From: Verrucomicrobiota bacterium
GTDB taxonomy: Bacteria; Verrucomicrobiota; Verrucomicrobiia; JADLBR01
Direction: 5' to 3'
NCBI GenBank assembly: GCA_029560585.1
Contig: JAKQKQ010000270.1
Location: 108,897-172,896, forward strand
DNA length: 64,000 nucleotides
This document shows positions 11,198 to 19,406 of this stretch, piece after piece. The notes beneath the pieces are model-generated. The model searched no databases and was not told the DNA's origin. It saw nothing but the letters and a program-made list of their open reading frames with translations. Numbering within the stretch: the first letter of the stretch is position 1; each line of letters begins with the position of its first letter. The position numbers and the translations under genes are program-made.

Positions 11198-11801
11198 GCC
11201 CAGATGCGGTACGCGCGCGGGAACTATTTTGGGACACGACGGCCTTGAGTTTCTTCAGTGCCCGCTGGACCCGTTTCTTGGCCGCCTCGGCACTGATGTG
11301 CAACAGCTCCGCGATCTGTCGCAGCGACATGCCGTGGATATGATAATAGACAAGGGTCTCCCGCTCGGGACCCGACAGGCACGAGAGCAGCGCCGCGCAA
11401 TCCAAAGCCAATGCCCCGACCGGTGGAACCTCCGCCTCCCCGTCGGCCAATATCTCGAGTTTTCTCCGGTACCGTACCCGTCCGCGAATCGCGTCCGTGG
11501 CTATGTTTCGCAGGATCGTGTAGAACCACGCGGCAAAGGATCGGGTGGGATCGTATCGCCCCCGTTCCCGAAAGACCCGGATAAACGCCTCTTGGACGAT
11601 GTCCTGGGCCAGTTCTTCGTCTCTCAAGCGGGCGCGCGCCACGGCCAGGGCTGGCGCGTAGTAGCGTGCCACCAATTCCTCAAAGGCCGCATCGTCCCCT
11701 CCCCGAACAAATCGAATAATCAGCCCGGAATCCACCAGGGTCTCGTCCCGCGCGGCCGAAGGAAATGGGACGATATTACCGGGCCGTTCCTCCGGACTCA
11801 T
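11187..11801 (-). CDS. ECF-family RNA polymerase sigma factor
   Basis: A 204-residue extracytoplasmic-function sigma factor. Region 2 includes RLRDEELAQDIVQEAFIRVFR and the -10-recognising FAAWFYTILRNIATDAIR. Region 4 includes LSGPERETLVYYHIHGMSLRQIA and the helix-turn-helix ISAEAAKKRVQRALKKLK. It heads a likely operon with the one-TM protein and the TonB receptor, an arrangement like iron-starvation sigma systems. A classical FecR partner is missing, so signal transfer may use a different anti-sigma mechanism. Confidence 0.93.
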   Translation of the reverse strand: MSPEERPGNIVPFPSAARDETLVDSGLIIRFVRGGDDAAFEELVARYYAPALAVARARLRDEELAQDIVQEAFIRVFRERGRYDPTRSFAAWFYTILRNIATDAIRGRVRYRRKLEILADGEAEVPPVGALALDCAALLSCLSGPERETLVYYHIHGMSLRQIAELLHISAEAAKKRVQRALKKLKAVVSQNSSRARTASGHEA

Positions 11802-11929
11802 TCCGCGTGAGTTTACGCGCGATCCAGCACCGGAGGAAGGCGAATCGCACCCACATGGGTCGCGCGTCCCCAGAACTCAACCGCGCCGGCACCCGGAGGC
11901 ACCGGCCTTCGGGCCAGCCGGCCCCGCGA

Positions 11930-13360
11930 TCAATACCGATAGTGGTCGGACTTGTACGGGCCGTCGGGCGAGACGCCGAGGTAGGCGGCCTGCTGTGGGG
12001 TGAGCCGCGTGAGCTTCACGCCGATCTTCTCCAGGTGCAGGCGGGCGACCTCCTCGTCGAGGCGCTTGGGCAGCGTGTAGACGCCCACCGCGTACGTGTC
12101 CCGGTTCTTCCAGAGGTCCATCTGGGCCAGGACCTGATTCGTGAAGGAGTTGGACATCACGAAGCTCGGGTGCCCGGTCGCGCAGCCGAGATTGACCAGT
12201 CGACCCTCGGCCAGGAGGTAGATCGATCGGCCATTGGGCAGATCGTACCGGTCGACCTGCGGCTTTATGTTGAACCGCCGCACGCCCTCGTGGCCGCTCA
12301 GCCGATCCACCTGGATCTCGTTGTCGAAATGCCCGATGTTGCAGACGACGGCCTGGTCCTTCATGGCGAGCATGTGCTCGAGGGTGATGACATCGCAGTT
12401 GCCCGTGGTCGTGACGTAGATATCGCCCCAGCCGAGCGTGTCCTCGACCGTCGTGACCTGGTATCCCTCCATCGAGGCCTGCAGCGCGTTGATCGGATCG
12501 ATCTCGGTGACGACCACCCTCGCGCCCTGGCCGCGGAGCGACTGCGCGGAGCCCTTGCCCACGTCGCCGTAGCCGCAGACCACGGCGACCTTGCCCGCGA
12601 TCATGACGTCCAGCGCGCGATTCAAGCCATCGACCAGCGAGTGCCGGCAGCCGTAGAGGTTGTCGAACTTGGACTTCGTGACCGAGTCGTTGACGTTGAT
12701 CGCCGGCACCAGGAGCTTCCCCTCCTCCTTCATCTTGTAGAGGCGGTGGACTCCGGTGGTCGTCTCCTCGGAAACCCCGCGCCACTCCTTGACGATGCCG
12801 TGCCAGCGCAGCGGGTCTTCGCGGTGAACCTCCTTGAGCAGATCCTTGATCACACCCTCCTCCTTGGACGACGAGGGCGTGTTCACCCAGTCGCTGCCGT
12901 CCTCCAGCTCGTAACCCCTGTGGATCAGCAGCGTCGCATCGCCGCCGTCATCAACGATGAGCTGCGGGCCCTTGCCGCCGGGGTGACAGAGCGCCTGATA
13001 GGTGCACCACCAGTATTCCTCGAGGGTCTCGCCCTTCCACGCGAAAACCGGATGGCCCGCGGCGGCGATGGCCGCCGCGGCATGGTCCTGGGTGGAAAAG
13101 ATGTTGCAGCTCGCCCAGCGCACCGAGGCGCCGAGTTTCGCGAGCGTCTCGATCAGCACCGCCGTCTGGATCGTCATATGCAACGACCCCGTGATCCGGA
13201 CGCCGGCCAGCGGTTTCTGCACCGAGTATTTGTCGCGCACCGACATCAGGCCGGGCATCTCCTTCTCGGCGATCCCGATCTCCTTGCGGCCCCAATCCGC
13301 CAGCGAAAGGTCCGCGACCCTGTAGTCCTTCGTTAAAGGTTTTTTCAATGTCGTGCTCAT
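11930..13360 (-). CDS. ahcY: Adenosylhomocysteinase (S-adenosylhomocysteine hydrolase)
   Basis: Splits S-adenosylhomocysteine into adenosine and homocysteine, clearing the inhibitory product of SAM-dependent methylation in the cytoplasm. The 476 residues include the NAD-binding loop GYGDVGKG (about 263-270), the [14 protein letters not shown] substrate-binding segment and the conserved C-terminal [12 protein letters not shown]. It is the second gene after metK on the minus strand, 83 bp downstream, so the two main SAM-cycle steps are probably co-transcribed from the operator region at 14.68 kb. A GAGAGAGGAACAGGA ribosome-binding region precedes the start. Confidence 0.97.
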   Translation of the reverse strand: MSTTLKKPLTKDYRVADLSLADWGRKEIGIAEKEMPGLMSVRDKYSVQKPLAGVRITGSLHMTIQTAVLIETLAKLGASVRWASCNIFSTQDHAAAAIAAAGHPVFAWKGETLEEYWWCTYQALCHPGGKGPQLIVDDGGDATLLIHRGYELEDGSDWVNTPSSSKEEGVIKDLLKEVHREDPLRWHGIVKEWRGVSEETTTGVHRLYKMKEEGKLLVPAINVNDSVTKSKFDNLYGCRHSLVDGLNRALDVMIAGKVAVVCGYGDVGKGSAQSLRGQGARVVVTEIDPINALQASMEGYQVTTVEDTLGWGDIYVTTTGNCDVITLEHMLAMKDQAVVCNIGHFDNEIQVDRLSGHEGVRRFNIKPQVDRYDLPNGRSIYLLAEGRLVNLGCATGHPSFVMSNSFTNQVLAQMDLWKNRDTYAVGVYTLPKRLDEEVARLHLEKIGVKLTRLTPQQAAYLGVSPDGPYKSDHYRY

Positions 13361-13443
13361 TCCTGTTCCTCTCTCAAGCGCGGGGTCTCATGCTTCAGCG
13401 GACCGTCCGGCCCGCGTGAAACCACACCGCCCAAAACCGAGCC

Positions 13444-14628
13444 TCACTTGCGCGCGGCCTTCCTCAGCTCCGCCGCCCTGTCGGTCCGCTCCCACGGGAT
13501 GTCCGCGTCGCCGGCGGCGTGACCGAAGTGTCCGTAGTTGGTGGTCTTGCTGAAGATCGGCCGGAGGAGATTGAGCTGTTTCACGATGTCCGCCGGCTTG
13601 AATGAGAAGACCTTGTTGATGGCCGCCAGGAGCCGCTCCTCGGGGACGCTGCCGGTCCCGTAGGTGTCCACGCACACGGACACGGGTTTGGGGTGCCCGA
13701 TCGCGTAGGCGAACTGCACCTCGCAACGGCTCGCCAGGCCCGCGGCCACGACGTTCTTGGCCACGTAGCGCCCCATGTATGCCGCGCTCCGGTCCACTTT
13801 CGACGGGTCTTTCCCGCTGAATGCCCCGCCGCCGTGCCGCCCCATCCCGCCGTAGCTGTCCACGATGATCTTGCGCCCCGTGACACCGCAGTCGCCCTGC
13901 GGCCCGCCCACCACGAACTTGCCCGTCGGATTCACGAGGAACCCCGTCCTCGAAGTCAGCATCTTTGCCGGCAGCGTCTTCTTGATCAGCTCCTCGATGA
14001 TGAAGGCCTTGATGTCCTTGTGCTTCACGTCCGCCGCGTGCTGCGTCGACACCACGACCGCCGTGATCTCGACCGGCTTGCCGCCCGCGTAGCGGACGGA
14101 GACCTGCGTCTTCGCGTCGGGCCGCAGCCAGTCGACCTTGCCGCTCTTCCGGATCCGCGTCAGCCTGCGCCCCAGCCGGTGCGCGTACATGATCGGCGCC
14201 GGCATCAGTTCCGGGGTCTCGTCGCACGCGAACCCAAACATCAGCCCCTGATCGCCCGCCCCCTGCTCCGCCGAACCTTTGCCCTTCGCCGCGCGCGCGT
14301 CCACGCCCTGCGCGATGTCCGGGCTCTGGGCTGTCAGGGCATTGATCACGAATACCCGATCCGCGTGAAATAAGTCGTCGTCATTCACGTAGCCAATGCG
14401 CCGGATCGTGTCCCGCACGATCTGCACATAGTCGAGCTTCGCCGCCGTGGTGATCTCGCCCGCCACCACCACCATGTTGCTCTTCACAAGGCACTCGCAG
14501 GCCACCCGCGACTTCGGGTCCCCGCGAAGGCACGCGTCGAGCACCGCGTCCGATATCGAATCGCACACCTTGTCGGGGTGCCCCTCGCCCACTGACTCCG
14601 ATGAGAATATGTAGTCTTTGGATGTCAC
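13444..14628 (-). CDS. metK: S-adenosylmethionine synthetase
   Basis: Makes S-adenosylmethionine from methionine and ATP. The 394 residues carry GEGHPDK (about 14-20), the [12 protein letters not shown] hexapeptide region and the [19 protein letters not shown] motif with catalytic Lys/Asp residues. It is the first gene of the metK-ahcY unit and is divergent from an ArsR-type regulator. The 66-bp intergenic region holds a perfect inverted repeat (see 14677-14696), and I see no room for a SAM riboswitch. Confidence 0.97.
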   Translation of the reverse strand: MTSKDYIFSSESVGEGHPDKVCDSISDAVLDACLRGDPKSRVACECLVKSNMVVVAGEITTAAKLDYVQIVRDTIRRIGYVNDDDLFHADRVFVINALTAQSPDIAQGVDARAAKGKGSAEQGAGDQGLMFGFACDETPELMPAPIMYAHRLGRRLTRIRKSGKVDWLRPDAKTQVSVRYAGGKPVEITAVVVSTQHAADVKHKDIKAFIIEELIKKTLPAKMLTSRTGFLVNPTGKFVVGGPQGDCGVTGRKIIVDSYGGMGRHGGGAFSGKDPSKVDRSAAYMGRYVAKNVVAAGLASRCEVQFAYAIGHPKPVSVCVDTYGTGSVPEERLLAAINKVFSFKPADIVKQLNLLRPIFSKTTNYGHFGHAAGDADIPWERTDRAAELRKAARK

Positions 14629-14657
14629 GCGTGAGAGTTTGGCAGACCCTGGGCCTT

Positions 14658-14686
14658 TTGCAACTGAATTATTGAAATATCATGAT
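14658..14686 (+). promoter_or_regulatory. Candidate sigma-70 promoter of the ArsR-methyltransferase gene
   Basis: TTGCAA (14658-14663), a 17-bp spacer and CATGAT (14681-14686) resemble -35/-10 boxes. The -10 box falls inside the inverted repeat at 14677-14696, so a bound regulator would block it. Transcription would begin almost at the start codon, giving a leaderless or nearly leaderless mRNA. Confidence 0.4.
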
Positions 14687-14696
14687 GGGATGATAT
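14677..14696. promoter_or_regulatory. Candidate ArsR-family operator between metK and its divergent regulator
   Basis: ATATCAT-GATGGG-ATGATAT is a perfect 7-bp inverted repeat with a 6-bp spacer. It lies between divergent metK and the ArsR-methyltransferase gene, touches the ATG at 14695 and overlaps the candidate -10 box. The geometry suits a dimeric winged-helix repressor acting on both genes; binding is inferred. Confidence 0.6.
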
Positions 14697-15666
14697 GTAT
14701 TGGGGCATGGCCCAATGGCTCGAATCTCTGCGGTTGCTGGCCGATCCCACGCGGCTGAGGCTGATGGCGGTCTTGAGCCGCAACCGCCTGTCGGTGGCTG
14801 AGTTGCAGGAGGCCCTCGGCATGGGGCAGTCGCGCATCTCGACGCACCTCGGGCTCCTGCGCAAAGGCGGGCTTCTCCAGGATCGCCGGGAGGGAAAGAA
14901 CATCTTCTACGGGTGGGCCACCGACCTGCCGGCGTCGACGGTGTCGCTGATCGAATCCACGCTCGCACACGCGGGGCTTTCGGCCGAGCTGAGGCGCGAC
15001 CGGGAGAATCTCGCGGCCATCCTGCGGCGGCGGCGCGCCCAGACAGAGGCCTATTTCAATTCGGTCGCGGGGCGCATGGGAAAGGGCTATTGTCCGGGCC
15101 GCTCGTGGAGGGGGGTGGCCCACCTCTTTCTGGGGTTCGTCCCGAGAGTCGTCGTGGCGGACCTCGGCGCCGGCGAGGGCGATCTCTCCCGCCTGCTCGC
15201 CCACCGATGCCAGCGGGTGATCGCCGTGGACCTCTCGGCCAAGATGGTCGCGTTCGGAAAACGGCAGGCGAGGGCCCTGGGGTTGAAGAATGTGGACTAC
15301 CGCCAGGGGGACATCGAGGATCCGCCGATCGATGATGCGTCGGTGGACGTCGCGATCTTGAGCCAGGCGCTCCACCACGCGGCCGATCCGGGGGCCGCGC
15401 TCTGCGCATGCCACCGCATACTCCGTCCCGGCGGCAGGCTGGTCGTGCTCGACCTCAAGCAGCACCAGTTCGACGCCGCGCGCGAGCTGTACTCCGACAC
15501 GTGGCTCGGTTTCCGGGAGGCGGAACTCGTCCGGTGGGTGACGGTGGCGGGCTTCATCGACGTCGATTTCCAGACCGTCGAGCGCGAGCAGAAACCGCCG
15601 CATTTCCAAAGCTTCGTTCTCACCGCCGCCAAACCCCCGCACCCGCTCGCGCCCCCGGCCGCGTGA
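14695..15666 (+). CDS. ArsR-type winged-helix regulator fused to a SAM-dependent methyltransferase domain
   Basis: Probable transcriptional regulator of the SAM cycle. Residues 1-80 are an ArsR-type winged helix (DPTRLRLMAVLSRNRLSVAE; recognition helix SRISTHLGLLRKGGLL). Residues about 110-315 are a class I methyltransferase domain with DLGAGEGDLSRLL (156-168) and a LSQALHHAADPGAAL motif. ArsR-family regulators of SAM/SAH metabolism are known (SahR in Proteobacteria). Here the methyltransferase domain could bind SAM or SAH as effector, which is inference. It is divergent from metK-ahcY. The start may be the ATG at 14695 or at 14707, because the first overlaps the putative operator. Confidence 0.88.
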   Translation: MYWGMAQWLESLRLLADPTRLRLMAVLSRNRLSVAELQEALGMGQSRISTHLGLLRKGGLLQDRREGKNIFYGWATDLPASTVSLIESTLAHAGLSAELRRDRENLAAILRRRRAQTEAYFNSVAGRMGKGYCPGRSWRGVAHLFLGFVPRVVVADLGAGEGDLSRLLAHRCQRVIAVDLSAKMVAFGKRQARALGLKNVDYRQGDIEDPPIDDASVDVAILSQALHHAADPGAALCACHRILRPGGRLVVLDLKQHQFDAARELYSDTWLGFREAELVRWVTVAGFIDVDFQTVEREQKPPHFQSFVLTAAKPPHPLAPPAA

Positions 15667-15687
15667 CGCCAGGATCGCGCGCGTCGC

Positions 15688-15720
15688 CCCGGGCCATTTT
15701 CCCGTTTCCACCGGCCCGGG
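15688..15720 (+). terminator. Candidate transcription terminator after the ArsR-methyltransferase gene
   Basis: CCCGGGCC (15688-15695) and GGCCCGGG (15713-15720) form a perfect 8-bp stem 22 bp after the stop codon, with a 17-base loop. There is no long T-run after it, so intrinsic termination is uncertain. Confidence 0.35.
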
Positions 15721-15739
15721 TTCTGCGCTTCACTCGGGC

Positions 15740-16594
15740 ATGCGTTCGGCACGTATCAGCCTCGCCTTGGCGCTGGGGGCAACCATCGCCGCAGGGCCCG
15801 CGCGGGCCGCAGACCCGAAGTTCGGGGAACCCCCGCCCCCCTACGGTCTCGACTGGCAGGTCCTGAAATACGACGCCGATCAGTTCACCATCCGCGTGCC
15901 ATCGGAATGGCTCGAGATCCCGGGATTCAACATGGCGCGCTTCGTCGATGGCGCGGCCACCCACGGCTTCCTGACCGACCAGACCTACTCCCAGAATTAC
16001 AAGCACGGCTTTCAAGAGGGACCCGTCAAAGAGTGGTTCACTCCGCCATATTGCCTCATCGATGTCCATGCACGCGGCCGCATCTCCAGAAAACAGCTCG
16101 TCGATGTCCCCACCATCGACCGCGTGCTTCCCGGCGGCGGGCCTTTCCGCGAGGATGGCAGCCGCGGCGTCTTCTCGCTCACCACGGCGGGCACCTTCGC
16201 CTACGAACCCGACGCGAACATCGTCTGGCTCAATCTCACGCGCCCCGCGAAAAGCGGCGAGCCCATGCGTACCGTCGCGGCCCTGATCCTCACCCAGCAG
16301 GGCGGCATCCAGTTGAACTTCTATTGCCGCGAGGCCGACGCGCGCCGATATCTCGACCTCTTCGAGCGCATCGCGCGCAGCGTCGAGATCCACGAATACC
16401 TCTGCTACCGGAAGCCGTTGCTGGAGGCCTGGCCATTCTTCGACTCGATGGACTGGAGCAACCCCACCATGCGCTATATCGAGATCGCCGTCGGGGTCGC
16501 GTTCGTTTTCGGGCTTGTCGCCCTCTGCTGGTTCCTGATGAAACGCTCGGAGGCCGACGAGGCCAACCCCCTGAATCCCCTGGAAGACGAGTGA
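15740..16594 (+). CDS. Secreted or membrane-anchored protein of unknown function
   Basis: A 284-residue protein I do not recognise. It begins with a signal peptide (ISLALALGATIAAGPARA, cut likely after Ala23), continues with a ~210-residue extracytoplasmic domain rich in aromatic residues, and ends with one membrane helix (about 250-272, IEIAVGVAFVFGLVALCWFLM) and an acidic cytoplasmic tail. This is a type I topology. Codon use matches its neighbours. It is downstream of the ArsR-methyltransferase gene but separated from it by a hairpin, and faces the DUF1232 gene. No catalytic motif is evident. Confidence 0.7.
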   Translation: MRSARISLALALGATIAAGPARAADPKFGEPPPPYGLDWQVLKYDADQFTIRVPSEWLEIPGFNMARFVDGAATHGFLTDQTYSQNYKHGFQEGPVKEWFTPPYCLIDVHARGRISRKQLVDVPTIDRVLPGGGPFREDGSRGVFSLTTAGTFAYEPDANIVWLNLTRPAKSGEPMRTVAALILTQQGGIQLNFYCREADARRYLDLFERIARSVEIHEYLCYRKPLLEAWPFFDSMDWSNPTMRYIEIAVGVAFVFGLVALCWFLMKRSEADEANPLNPLEDE

Positions 16595-16705
16595 GTGCCG
16601 CGCGCCCGCGGCGGCGCCGTTTTCAAAGCCCCCCTGCGAATCTAATGTCGCCGGCGGACCGGCGACGGAACCGTTCAACGGTTCGCCGGGTCACGCGACC
16701 GTCCC

Positions 16706-17113
16706 TCACGGGGCGGTCGTGATGGTACTCCAATCAAGCTCCCGCGAAATGGCGTAGGCCTCGAACTGGGTCCGGTAACGCAGCAGGGCGTAACGGACCA
16801 CGGCCGAGTCATCCGCATGGCCGATGCCCGGCACTTCATCCGGTATGATGTCGACGGCCTTGTGCGCATAGATGAGCGCGAACGCCGCGACAGCAAACGC
16901 ATGGTACGGAAGGTTTTGGTAGCTGCCGTCGGCCACATCCTCCACCACATCGGCGAGGAACTCCAGCTGGTCGATCAGGTGCGGCAGCGAAGGCTCGTCG
17001 ATCTGCGTGAATTCCGCCTTGAGCATCGGCAGCTTGTGCAGCAGGCGGCCGATCACCTGCGGCGTGACGCGCGAAGCGCCATGCTCAACAAATTGTGCGA
17101 TCTCCGAAGACAT
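16706..17113 (-). CDS. DUF1232 / YkvA-like small protein
   Basis: A 135-residue protein with the DUF1232 signature, ALIYAHKAVDIIPDEVPGIG followed by HADDSAVVRYAL (about residues 78-110). The family is small, often membrane-associated, and of unknown biochemical role. It is convergent with the upstream secreted-protein gene and stands alone; nothing nearby suggests a pathway. Confidence 0.75.
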   Translation of the reverse strand: MSSEIAQFVEHGASRVTPQVIGRLLHKLPMLKAEFTQIDEPSLPHLIDQLEFLADVVEDVADGSYQNLPYHAFAVAAFALIYAHKAVDIIPDEVPGIGHADDSAVVRYALLRYRTQFEAYAISRELDWSTITTAP

Positions 17114-17495
17114 GTTTTCATCATAACCGGCCCCGCGTCTTTGACCAGCACAACCATGGCCCGCGAAAACCCGTGGGTCCTTGGCGCCAGATCCTCACGC
17201 CGCCCCTTCAAACCCAATGCTCAAAATGCGGTTCTTGTTTTTCCAGTGCCCGGACGCACACGGCCCAATGACACGCAGACAGCCAGATAACCCATCTTGT
17301 TATTAAGATTGCGTACCTTTCCATTGGCCATCCATTAAATCCACTGATGCGCACTATACACCGTTCGATTTGTCCACATCATGCCACTTGATGGTCAGCT
17401 ATTCGGGGCCGCTGGGATGATCGGCCCAGCACCCCGCTGCCGCTTATGTGGTGGAGTGATGGCCAGCAATGATTTCTGCGCGAAAGACGACACGT
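17114..17495. other. Intergenic region upstream of the first PEP-CTERM gene
   Basis: About 380 bp between divergent genes. It is less GC-rich around 17290-17380 and must hold the PEP-CTERM gene's promoter, but I could not pick out convincing -35/-10 boxes or a repeat. A short forward reading frame (17381-17614) overlaps the next gene out of frame and is not considered coding. Confidence 0.5.
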
Positions 17496-18182
17496 ATGAG
17501 CATGAGAAAATCATTTCTTGCCGTGTGTGCGACCATGCTGGGCGCGGCGTCTTCCCTCGCGCAGACCGTCGTCACAAATACCGCCCGCTTCAACGCGACA
17601 TGGTCCACGAATAACCCCTCGCCCCTGTTTCAAGTCTACCTCCAGCAGCTCAACACCGATCTCTGGTACTTTGGCAGCGTCCTGAGCATCGAGGTCGGTG
17701 TCTACGCGACCAATACTTTCGACGCGGAAGTGGAAAACAATGCCGCCGTAACCGCTACGGCCAGCATCCAGGCCCAGGGCACCACCTACACAACAAACCC
17801 CGGACCCATCGCCGTCCTCGCCCCTCACTCCGAACTCCTGGTCAGCACGAACCTCGCGCCTTCCGACGGCAACTTCAAAAGCGGCCCGGATTACGCCCTA
17901 TTCTCAAACCTGACGTCGACGGCATCAGCCAGCGCGCTGATGACGAACATGTACAACTCCCTCTACTTCGGCTCTTCGAACTTCGCGGTCGATGTCAAGG
18001 CGCTGGCGGGATCAACCGTCGAGGGCCTCGGCGACTACTACTACCGCGCTTTCAACAACAGGTCTCTGGGCGCCGTCTACGTCCTCTACACTTATACGCT
18101 CGTCCCGGAACCCGGCGCATTCCTGCCGCTGGCCGCGCTGGGGCTGGGCGTCGTCTGGTGGGGGCGGCGCCGACGCAAATGA
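17496..18182 (+). CDS. PEP-CTERM-sorted secreted protein
   Basis: A protein of about 228 residues with a signal peptide (MSMRKSFLAVCATMLGAASS) and a Thr/Asn/Ser-rich beta-type body. It has a full PEP-CTERM tail: VPEP, a membrane helix (FLPLAALGLGVVWWG) and the basic end RRRRK. Such tails are recognised by exosortase for surface or matrix export. The start is uncertain: ATGs at 17469, 17496 and 17502 are possible, and I chose 17496 because the signal peptide begins there. No exosortase gene is in the window, but a CPBP-family protease of a type linked to this system lies close by. Confidence 0.85.
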   Translation: MSMRKSFLAVCATMLGAASSLAQTVVTNTARFNATWSTNNPSPLFQVYLQQLNTDLWYFGSVLSIEVGVYATNTFDAEVENNAAVTATASIQAQGTTYTTNPGPIAVLAPHSELLVSTNLAPSDGNFKSGPDYALFSNLTSTASASALMTNMYNSLYFGSSNFAVDVKALAGSTVEGLGDYYYRAFNNRSLGAVYVLYTYTLVPEPGAFLPLAALGLGVVWWGRRRRK

Positions 18183-18221
18183 GCATCTCGCAGCCGAACG
18201 CGTGAGCGTTTGGACGGGTTT

Positions 18222-18295
18222 GTGGGAGCCTGCTTGCAGGCGATTTCCCGCAATCCCCGTCCGTCTCCGCGAATCGCGCGCAAGCGCTCTCCTAC
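18222..18295. repeat. Paired REP-like hairpins, copy 1
   Basis: GTGGGAGCCTGCTTGCAGGCGAT and, inverted, GTAGGAGAGCGCTTGCGCGCGATTCGC (read on the minus strand) form two hairpins in opposite orientation about 20 bp apart. The layout and the GTGGGAGC..GCTTGC..GCGAT core resemble REP pairs known from Pseudomonas. A second pair is at 45763-45815. No RAYT transposase is in the window. Confidence 0.7.
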
Positions 18296-18352
18296 GGCAA
18301 TGATCTCTCCCGCTGATGCCCTGGCGCGGCCGGAGAGCGCCGTTTCTACCGG

Positions 18353-18582
18353 CTAAGCCTGGATATTTCACAGCCTGCCGGCTGTGAAATTCCAGACTCT
18401 GGGAAAACCGCGCCATGAAAGCCATTTATTGGGAAAGGTCAGGCAAAGACTGGGTTTTTTCGCGGTTGCGGAGTGTGTTTCGCGGACCGGTGGCCCCAGA
18501 CCCTTCAAAGCCGCGTCCTTCGGAGCGCGGTTTTCCTTTGAGCCTGCATATTTCACGCGGCAGCGTGAAATATGCAGGCTAG
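18353..18582. repeat. ~230-bp dispersed repeat A with terminal hairpins, copy 1
   Basis: About 230 bp nearly repeated at 43685-43913. The left end has a perfect 10-bp stem (TTTCACAGCC-TGCC-GGCTGTGAAA, 18366-18389). The right end has a perfect 17-bp stem around GGCA (18542-18579). The middle (AAACCGCGCCATGAA and following) is conserved but contains only short reading frames that are not conserved in frame. It sits between a PEP-CTERM gene and the CPBP protease gene. Confidence 0.85.
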
Positions 18583-18604
18583 TGGGCGCCCGCGACACCC
18601 GACA

Positions 18605-19270
18605 TCACCAGAAGTACCAGCGGCCGGAGGCCGCGACCCACGTGTACAGGATCAGGTTGGTGACGCCATGGGCGAGGACGACATCCCATAGGCTCTTTGT
18701 GCGCACGACCCACCAGCCGTAGATCGCGCCCGCGACCAGCGCTACGAAAACCTGGGGGTGCACAACAGCAAAGGCGACGGTGGTGATCGCAAACGCCTTC
18801 GGCTGCCATGCTCCAATCTCATGCTTCGTGAATTCCTCATCAATTAACCACCGCATCAGCCACCCGCGCCAGAACAGCTCCTCGGCGATGGGGACCGCGA
18901 CCGCTCCGCCAAGAAGCCGCACCGCAACCCAAGCCCGCGAAAGCAAAGGGGATCCGATGGCCGAGGGGTCGATGCCACCGGCGCGGGGCGGAAAAGTTAA
19001 ACGCGCGCCCTCCAGCCACGGCAGGAACGGGTCGAGACCCACCCACAAGAGGAATACGATAATCCCGACCGCGACGCTGCCCAGCGGGGCCACGACGCGA
19101 AAATTCGGCAGGCGACGCCAAAGCCATCCCACCAGCACCAATACGCAAAGCGCCTTGATCGGATAAACCGGCACCCGACCCAGCGGCCCCTCCAAAGCGA
19201 GAAAGACCATGAACAGCGCGAACGGCGCCACAAACGGAAAGGCCGGATGCCCCGCCCACCTCTTTAGCAT
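18605..19270 (-). CDS. CPBP-family intramembrane metalloprotease, PEP-CTERM/exosortase-associated type
   Basis: A 221-residue protein with about seven membrane helices. CPBP motifs are intact: E130-E131 with Arg135 (AEELFWRGWLMRW), His171 (FAVVHPQ) and His201/Asn205 (HGVTNLIL), which would form a glutamate/histidine metalloprotease site in the membrane. The compact size and sequence resemble the CAAX-protease relatives often encoded near exosortase loci. The neighbouring PEP-CTERM gene fits such a role, though a part in processing PEP-CTERM proteins is inference. Confidence 0.82.
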   Translation of the reverse strand: MLKRWAGHPAFPFVAPFALFMVFLALEGPLGRVPVYPIKALCVLVLVGWLWRRLPNFRVVAPLGSVAVGIIVFLLWVGLDPFLPWLEGARLTFPPRAGGIDPSAIGSPLLSRAWVAVRLLGGAVAVPIAEELFWRGWLMRWLIDEEFTKHEIGAWQPKAFAITTVAFAVVHPQVFVALVAGAIYGWWVVRTKSLWDVVLAHGVTNLILYTWVAASGRWYFW

Positions 19271-19303
19271 GAGCAGCGTTTTACCTTTCGATTCGACGCG
19301 GTC

Positions 19304-19345
19304 TAGCCCGGATATTTCACAGCCGCCAGCCTGGGAAATATCGGA
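19304..19345. repeat. Partial copy of repeat A (left hairpin only)
   Basis: TAGCCCGGATATTTCACAGCC matches the left end of the copy at 43685, followed by a diverged inverted arm (GGAAATATC). Only the terminal hairpin is present, between the CPBP gene and the hybrid kinase gene. Confidence 0.6.
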
Positions 19346-19406
19346 ATTCGCTATCCGAGCACCCCCTCCTGTATTAAGCTACGGGGGTTCTTGACGGGGA
19401 TCGCTG

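Noticed and set aside
14629..14694. SAM riboswitch upstream of metK
   Set aside because: Only 66 bp separate the divergent genes, too short for known SAM riboswitch classes together with a promoter; the perfect inverted repeat better explains control.
18384..18722. Small open frames within repeat A (also 43679-43918)
   Set aside because: Differences between the two repeat copies are not phased to codons, and the frames differ in length and start between copies.
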